Origin: SIG78 sp045585955
GTDB taxonomy: Bacteria > Verrucomicrobiota > Lentisphaeria > Victivallales > Victivallaceae
Reading direction: 5' to 3'
Assembly: GCA_045585955.1 (NCBI GenBank)
Contig: JAZMZK010000079.1
Coordinates: 60,330 to 124,329, forward strand
Length of the DNA: 64,000 bases
In this document: piece after piece, positions 60,684 through 64,000 of the stretch
Layout: each line of letters starts with the position of its first letter
How positions within the stretch are numbered: position 1 is the stretch's first letter
Notes under the pieces: model-generated
What the model was told of the DNA's origin: nothing
The model's database searches: none
What the model saw: only the letters and a program-made list of their open reading frames with translations
Made by a program: the position numbers and the translations under genes

Positions 60684-61583
60684 ATGGCAAAATATGCTGA
60701 ATTCGACTTTCATTTACACACTCTCTGGAGCTATGATGCAACTGCTCCGGTGGAAGAGTATTTCCGGCTTGCCCGAGAACGCAATATCAAAACCATCGCC
60801 ATAACCGACCATCATATTTTTGATGCCTGGGAAGAGGTAAAAACCGCCGGAGAAAAGTACCCGGATATAGCCTATATTGCCGGTGCTGAACTGACTGTCC
60901 GCACTCCCTACGGCAGTATGGATATGGTCTGCTTGAACATGCCCGAAAAACCGGAAGGCGATCTGGCAGCAGTGCTGGATATGTACCACACCTGGCAGCG
61001 GGAATACGGCGCAGCACAGTCCCGTTATCTGACTACAGGCGGCTACCCCTTTACCGATAAAGACCGCTATGATCTGCTTGCCCGCTACCGGGAAGAGCGC
61101 TGTATGGATTTGCAGGGCGCTACGCATGTGCAGAACCATCTGTTGTGGGATTACCTTGTTGACGAAAAGAAATACTTTGCCGATAAAGATGCTTACCTGG
61201 CATTTATCGGACAGCATAATATGCCCCCTTACCCGGATCACTCAATAGTGATCCCGGCAGTAAAAGCCGCCGGAGCATTGGTCTTTATCGCTCACCCCAC
61301 CAGGTACTTCAAGCGAAACGATCTGGAACGCATGGATACCTTGCGTGATATATTGCAGCTCGACGGCATCGAATGTGCACACAACAGCGTACCCGATGAA
61401 CTGACTCCTTTCTACCGGGAGTATTGTCTTAAGCACAAACTGCTCTCCACGGCGGGTTCTGACTGCCACTCGCTGAAGGGGCAAACTTACCACTTCTGCC
61501 CGGAGCATGAGATCGGAGTACACAACGGCATAACTGCGTGGCGTGACGAAATTGCCGAACGGGTAAAAGTTTACAATAAATAA
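60684..61583 (+). CDS. PHP-domain metal-dependent phosphoesterase
   Basis: A 299-residue PHP protein. DFHLHTLWSYDA (His10, His12) starts the trinuclear metal site; IAITDHHIFDAW (about 37-48), a Glu in AGAELTV, LVFIAHPTRYF near 200, and LLSTAGSDCHSLKG near 257 complete it. The large insertion (about 85-180) is unlike the short YciV type. Probable substrate is a phosphate ester, nucleotide or sugar phosphate. A good GGAAGG site precedes the start. Its neighbours are an AAC(3)-like and an APH-like gene. Confidence 0.82.
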   Translation: MAKYAEFDFHLHTLWSYDATAPVEEYFRLARERNIKTIAITDHHIFDAWEEVKTAGEKYPDIAYIAGAELTVRTPYGSMDMVCLNMPEKPEGDLAAVLDMYHTWQREYGAAQSRYLTTGGYPFTDKDRYDLLARYREERCMDLQGATHVQNHLLWDYLVDEKKYFADKDAYLAFIGQHNMPPYPDHSIVIPAVKAAGALVFIAHPTRYFKRNDLERMDTLRDILQLDGIECAHNSVPDELTPFYREYCLKHKLLSTAGSDCHSLKGQTYHFCPEHEIGVHNGITAWRDEIAERVKVYNK

Positions 61584-61654
61584 ATATTCTCCTGCCCGCA
61601 CTCTGTGCCACCGGACAGCGGCAGCATTTTTTACACACAGGCTCTCGGATTTTT

Positions 61655-62566
61655 ATGAATGTCAGCAAAATCTCTGTTTTTTGGGATATAACTTTTGCCG
61701 GGTACGGCGATTCCGCCCTTATCACCGGCAGTCCCAACCGTACAGCAAGCCGTTTTCTTTTCCAGGATAACAACGGCAGTCTTTACATTGCCGAAGGCTA
61801 CAGTTTGCATAAAAAAAACTCCCAGATTCGCCAGAATCTCCTGTTGGAGTTTCTGCAAAATAACCAACTGGTCGGCATCCACCCCTTTTACCGCACCAGA
61901 AACAGTGAACATGGCGTGCAGTACAACGATCTTTTCTGGCAGATAAGGCCCTACATTCCGGCAGGCAATATACCGCGAACAACCTTGGGGGATCATGCCG
62001 ATCACGGCGCTTTGTGGGGCGAGTTCCTTTTGCAGTTTAAAAAGCTCTGCGACATAAGATCCGCACTGCCGCCCCTGCCCAATGCGCCTTTTTATATGAT
62101 AAATTTTTTGCCGCAGCTCTACAATCTTGCAGCGGTAAAAATGCCGGATATACGCAGTAAGCTGCAAGAGTTTGAAAGGCGCCTTGCTCCGTTTTTCCGC
62201 TGGGAACGGACAGCCAACTGCATGGTTGCCCACGGGGATTTTCACCCCGGCAATATTTTAATGGAGCCGGATCGGATAAAAGCAGTGATCGACTGGGAGT
62301 TTGCCGGCACCAAATTTCCCGGCTATGATATGGCACTTTTGCTCGGTTGTCTGGGGATGGATCACCCGAAAAATCTCTCTTCCCCGGCAGTGGTAGCATT
62401 GCAGAATAAACTTTACGCAGCAGATTACCTGCCGCCTGAAGCATGGGAACTTTTGCCGCAGCTGATAGCGGCGACCCGCCTGGGCTGGCTGGGCGAATGG
62501 CTGGATCTGAACGAAAAAGCACTAATTGAGCAGGAAATAGAATTTATCTCGTTCCTGCTGTCGTAA
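61655..62566 (+). CDS. APH/choline-kinase family phosphotransferase
   Basis: A 303-residue small-molecule kinase-like protein. The C-lobe has the catalytic loop VAHGDFHPGNIL (about 189-200) and the metal-binding DWEFAG (about 209-214), as in APH, choline and homoserine kinases. The N-lobe is divergent (RFLFQDNNGSLYIAEGYSL), with no obvious Lys-containing beta-3 motif beyond this. Substrate unknown; cell-wall sugar, amino-sugar or alcohol are possible. Ribosome-binding site weak. It ends 35 bases from the convergent rsuA-like gene. Confidence 0.8.
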   Translation: MNVSKISVFWDITFAGYGDSALITGSPNRTASRFLFQDNNGSLYIAEGYSLHKKNSQIRQNLLLEFLQNNQLVGIHPFYRTRNSEHGVQYNDLFWQIRPYIPAGNIPRTTLGDHADHGALWGEFLLQFKKLCDIRSALPPLPNAPFYMINFLPQLYNLAAVKMPDIRSKLQEFERRLAPFFRWERTANCMVAHGDFHPGNILMEPDRIKAVIDWEFAGTKFPGYDMALLLGCLGMDHPKNLSSPAVVALQNKLYAADYLPPEAWELLPQLIAATRLGWLGEWLDLNEKALIEQEIEFISFLLS

Positions 62567-62601
62567 TATCTGCATTGCCTTTTGCAATACCCGACACAAG
62601 A

Positions 62602-63306
62602 TCACCAACCGAACAGCGCCAGTTCTCCGGCGGTCAATTCCCTTACTTTGCCGGGCTCAAGGGTTTCATCCAGCAGCAGCTCGCCAATGGCAATGCGTTT
62701 CAAAAAAACCACATTTTTTCCGCACCGTTCGCACATCCGCTTGACCTGATGGTATTTGCCTTCGGCGATCTGCACATAAACCTTCCGCGGGTCTTCCGGA
62801 TCTATTTCCAGCCGGGCAGGCTTGGCAGTAAAATCCTTAAATTCCATACCGGCAGCAAAGAGCTCAATATCCCCGGGCTCTGCCGGAAGATCAAGTTCAG
62901 CATAATAGCGTTTATAAAGATTTTTCCGCGGCGACATAAGTTCGTGATCAAACTGCCCGTCATTGGTCAGCAGCAGCAAACCTTCAGTATCTTTATCCAG
63001 CCTGCCTACCGGGAACGGAGCAAAGTGTTTCAGCTCTTCCGGCACCAGATCAACTACAACCGGGTCGCGTTTATCTTCGGTGGCGCTCAAATATCCCTGC
63101 GGCTTGTTCATCATAAGATAAATAAACTTGCGATACAGGATATTTGTACCATTTACGCAAACGGCATCCATTTTTTCATCGACTTTCATATCGACATTTT
63201 TTGCAATGATCCCGTTCACGGTAATTGCTTTGCGATTCACCAGACTCCGCACCTCTCTACGGCTGTATGGAGTCGCTTCAGAAAGATATTTATCCAGCCG
63301 CATCAT
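62602..63306 (-). CDS. rsuA: 16S rRNA pseudouridine synthase, RsuA/RluB-E family
   Basis: A 234-residue S4-domain pseudouridine synthase. The S4 domain is at 1-60 (MRLDKYLSEATPYSRREVRSLV), the catalytic Asp in PVGRLDKDTEGLLLLTNDG near 100-118, and the C-terminal ITEGKYHQVKRM-like IAEGKYHQVKRMCE near 192. The size and sequence favour RsuA (U516 of 16S rRNA) over RluB, RluE or RluF, but not decisively. AGGAGG lies nine bases before ATG at 63306; a second ATG follows at once. Confidence 0.86.
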   Translation of the reverse strand: MMRLDKYLSEATPYSRREVRSLVNRKAITVNGIIAKNVDMKVDEKMDAVCVNGTNILYRKFIYLMMNKPQGYLSATEDKRDPVVVDLVPEELKHFAPFPVGRLDKDTEGLLLLTNDGQFDHELMSPRKNLYKRYYAELDLPAEPGDIELFAAGMEFKDFTAKPARLEIDPEDPRKVYVQIAEGKYHQVKRMCERCGKNVVFLKRIAIGELLLDETLEPGKVRELTAGELALFGW

Positions 63307-63447
63307 TTCATTGATCCTCCTGATAATTAAAATATTTTCCGACACCGGAAAACCGCCCATACTAAAGGCAAAGTCAATTGGTAATATGCCGTTTATTGCA
63401 GGTGTAAAACATTGTCAGTGGCTCCTGTTGAACGGTTGTCGCAATTC

Positions 63448-63862
63448 GCAAGCCGCACAGCCCGCCGCCGCTCTCTGAGCTATGGTGGGCATCCTTCGCA
63501 CGCTCCGTTGCACTCCGCTTTTTTTTGCTTGCGCAAAAAAATCTACGGATAGCAAGCCGCACAGCCCTCCGCCGCTCTTTGAGCTATGGTGGGCATCATT
63601 CGCACGCTCCGTTGAACTCCGCTTTTTTTTTGCTTGCGCAAAAAAATCTACGGATAGCAAGCCGCACAGCCCTCCGCCGCTCTTTGAGCTATGGAGGGCA
63701 TCCTTCGCACGCTCCGTTGAACTCCGCTTTTTTTGCTTGCGCAAAAAAATCTACGAATAGCAAGCCGCACAGCCCTCCGCCGCTCTTTGAGCTATGGAGG
63801 GCATCCTTCGCACGCTCCGTTGAACTCCGCTTTTTTTGCTTGCGCAAAAAAATCTACGGATG
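63448..63862. repeat. Four tandem ~104-bp imperfect repeats beside tRNA-Val
   Basis: Copies begin at 63448, 63552, 63657 and 63760 (units of 104, 105, 103 and about 103 bases) with only a few differences. Each holds agccgcacagcc, a ggcatccttcgcacgctccg core, and ends in a palindromic T-rich/A-rich arm pair around GCttgcGC, then tctacg. Open frames across it are repeat artefacts, since the unit encodes the same short peptide in several frames. The rest of 63307-63906 shows no gene. Confidence 0.88.
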
Positions 63863-63889
63863 GCATTCCTGACGGCCTGCCATCCGTAG
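63846..63889 (-). terminator. Rho-independent terminator of tRNA-Val
   Basis: On the minus strand CTACGGATGGCA, a 12-base loop, and TGCCATCCGTAG (12 perfect pairs), followed by A and seven T residues. It starts 14 bases beyond the tRNA's CCA end. The T tract belongs to the last tandem repeat copy. Confidence 0.88.
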
Positions 63890-63902
63890 CTTTAGCGAAG
63901 GA

Positions 63903-63979
63903 TGGTGGGCGATGGGGGACTCGAACCCTCGACCTCTGCCGTGTGAAAGCAGCGCTCTAGCCAGCTGAGCTAATCGCCC
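63903..63979 (-). tRNA. tRNA-Val (anticodon CAC), CCA encoded
   Basis: Read on the minus strand, the acceptor stem GGGCGAT/ATCGCCC has seven pairs. D-arm GCTC...GAGC, anticodon stem CTGCT/GGCAG with loop TTCACAC (U33 then CAC), and T-loop TTCGAGT are all present. The discriminator A and CCA are encoded. The T-stem has one A-C mismatch (GAGGG/CCCCC). It would read GUG codons. Confidence 0.95.
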
Positions 63980-64000
63980 TCTAATTTAGATTGTTTTTAA

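Noticed and set aside
61584..61654. Terminator after the PHP gene
   Set aside because: A weak tgcc/ggca pairing precedes a T run, but the stem is only four to five bases, too weak to list.
59750..62566. Aminoglycoside resistance genes (AAC(3)-like and APH-like)
   Set aside because: Both belong to broad families with many housekeeping members. No mobile element, integron or resistance context is visible, and the sequences are not close to any resistance gene I recognise.
63448..63862. Possible CRISPR array
   Set aside because: Repeats are adjacent units of about 104 bases with no unique spacers, and no cas genes are present.
63415..63960. Several open frames of 60-115 codons with repeated peptides
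   Set aside because: They are produced by the tandem repeat array: all frames show the same peptide repeated, and one runs into the tRNA.

Overview
The window reads as a chromosomal segment of a Gram-negative bacterium of the PVC superphylum, most likely Lentisphaerota (a Victivallis-like gut lineage). This is inference from gene content and general protein style, not from a marker tree: LptD-, MsbA- and heptose-epimerase-type outer-membrane genes, GH95- and GH42-like carbohydrate enzymes, a MurB-Ddl fusion, and many short intergenic repeats. About 48 protein genes and one tRNA-Val are supported. No IS element, integrase, prophage, CRISPR array or rRNA is visible.

Layout. 1-4.4 kb: one secreted glycosidase-like gene flanked on both sides by related repeat-rich non-coding DNA. 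4.4-7.9 kb: an SDR reductase, then a WYL regulator divergent from three small genes (two membrane proteins and a zinc-ribbon protein), with a palindrome between them. 8-16.8 kb: recC-recB-recD. 17-26.9 kb (minus strand): a run with a U32-family protein, a HEPN-like membrane protein overlapping radC, an RlmD-like methyltransferase, a CheY-like protein, murC, an MsbA-like exporter and a DegT aminotransferase. 27.2-29.2 kb: an ABC-F ATPase. 29.2-39.5 kb (minus strand): a tightly packed run of GH95-like hydrolase, a short DNA polymerase I without 5' nuclease, Nif3, a membrane zincin, RicT, RlmN, a GT-C-type glycosyltransferase and a secreted protein.

39.7-44.7 kb (minus strand): envelope genes, namely a lipoprotein, murB-ddl fusion, hisI, cdsA, uppS and a GmhA-like isomerase. 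44.9-52.5 kb (plus strand): argD-argF, an oversized zinc-type dehydrogenase, lptD and hldD, closed by a clear terminator. 52.6-55.1 kb (minus strand): a HAD hydrolase and NfeD. 55.3-62.6 kb (plus strand): a two-TM protein with ttcA, then nagA, a 58-residue basic protein, an amidohydrolase, an AAC(3)-like enzyme, a PHP protein and an APH-like kinase. 62.6-64 kb: an RsuA-type pseudouridine synthase, four roughly 104-bp tandem repeats and tRNA-Val with its own terminator.

Functional themes are envelope biogenesis (MurC, MurB-Ddl, UppS, CdsA, MsbA, LptD, GmhA/HldD), rRNA and tRNA modification (RlmD, RlmN, U32/RlhA-like, RsuA, TtcA), double-strand-break processing (RecBCD, RadC, Pol I) and arginine/histidine synthesis. 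The least explained pieces are the WYL-controlled three-gene cassette next to recCBD, the HEPN-membrane protein coupled to radC, the nuclease-less Pol I, and the repeat families.
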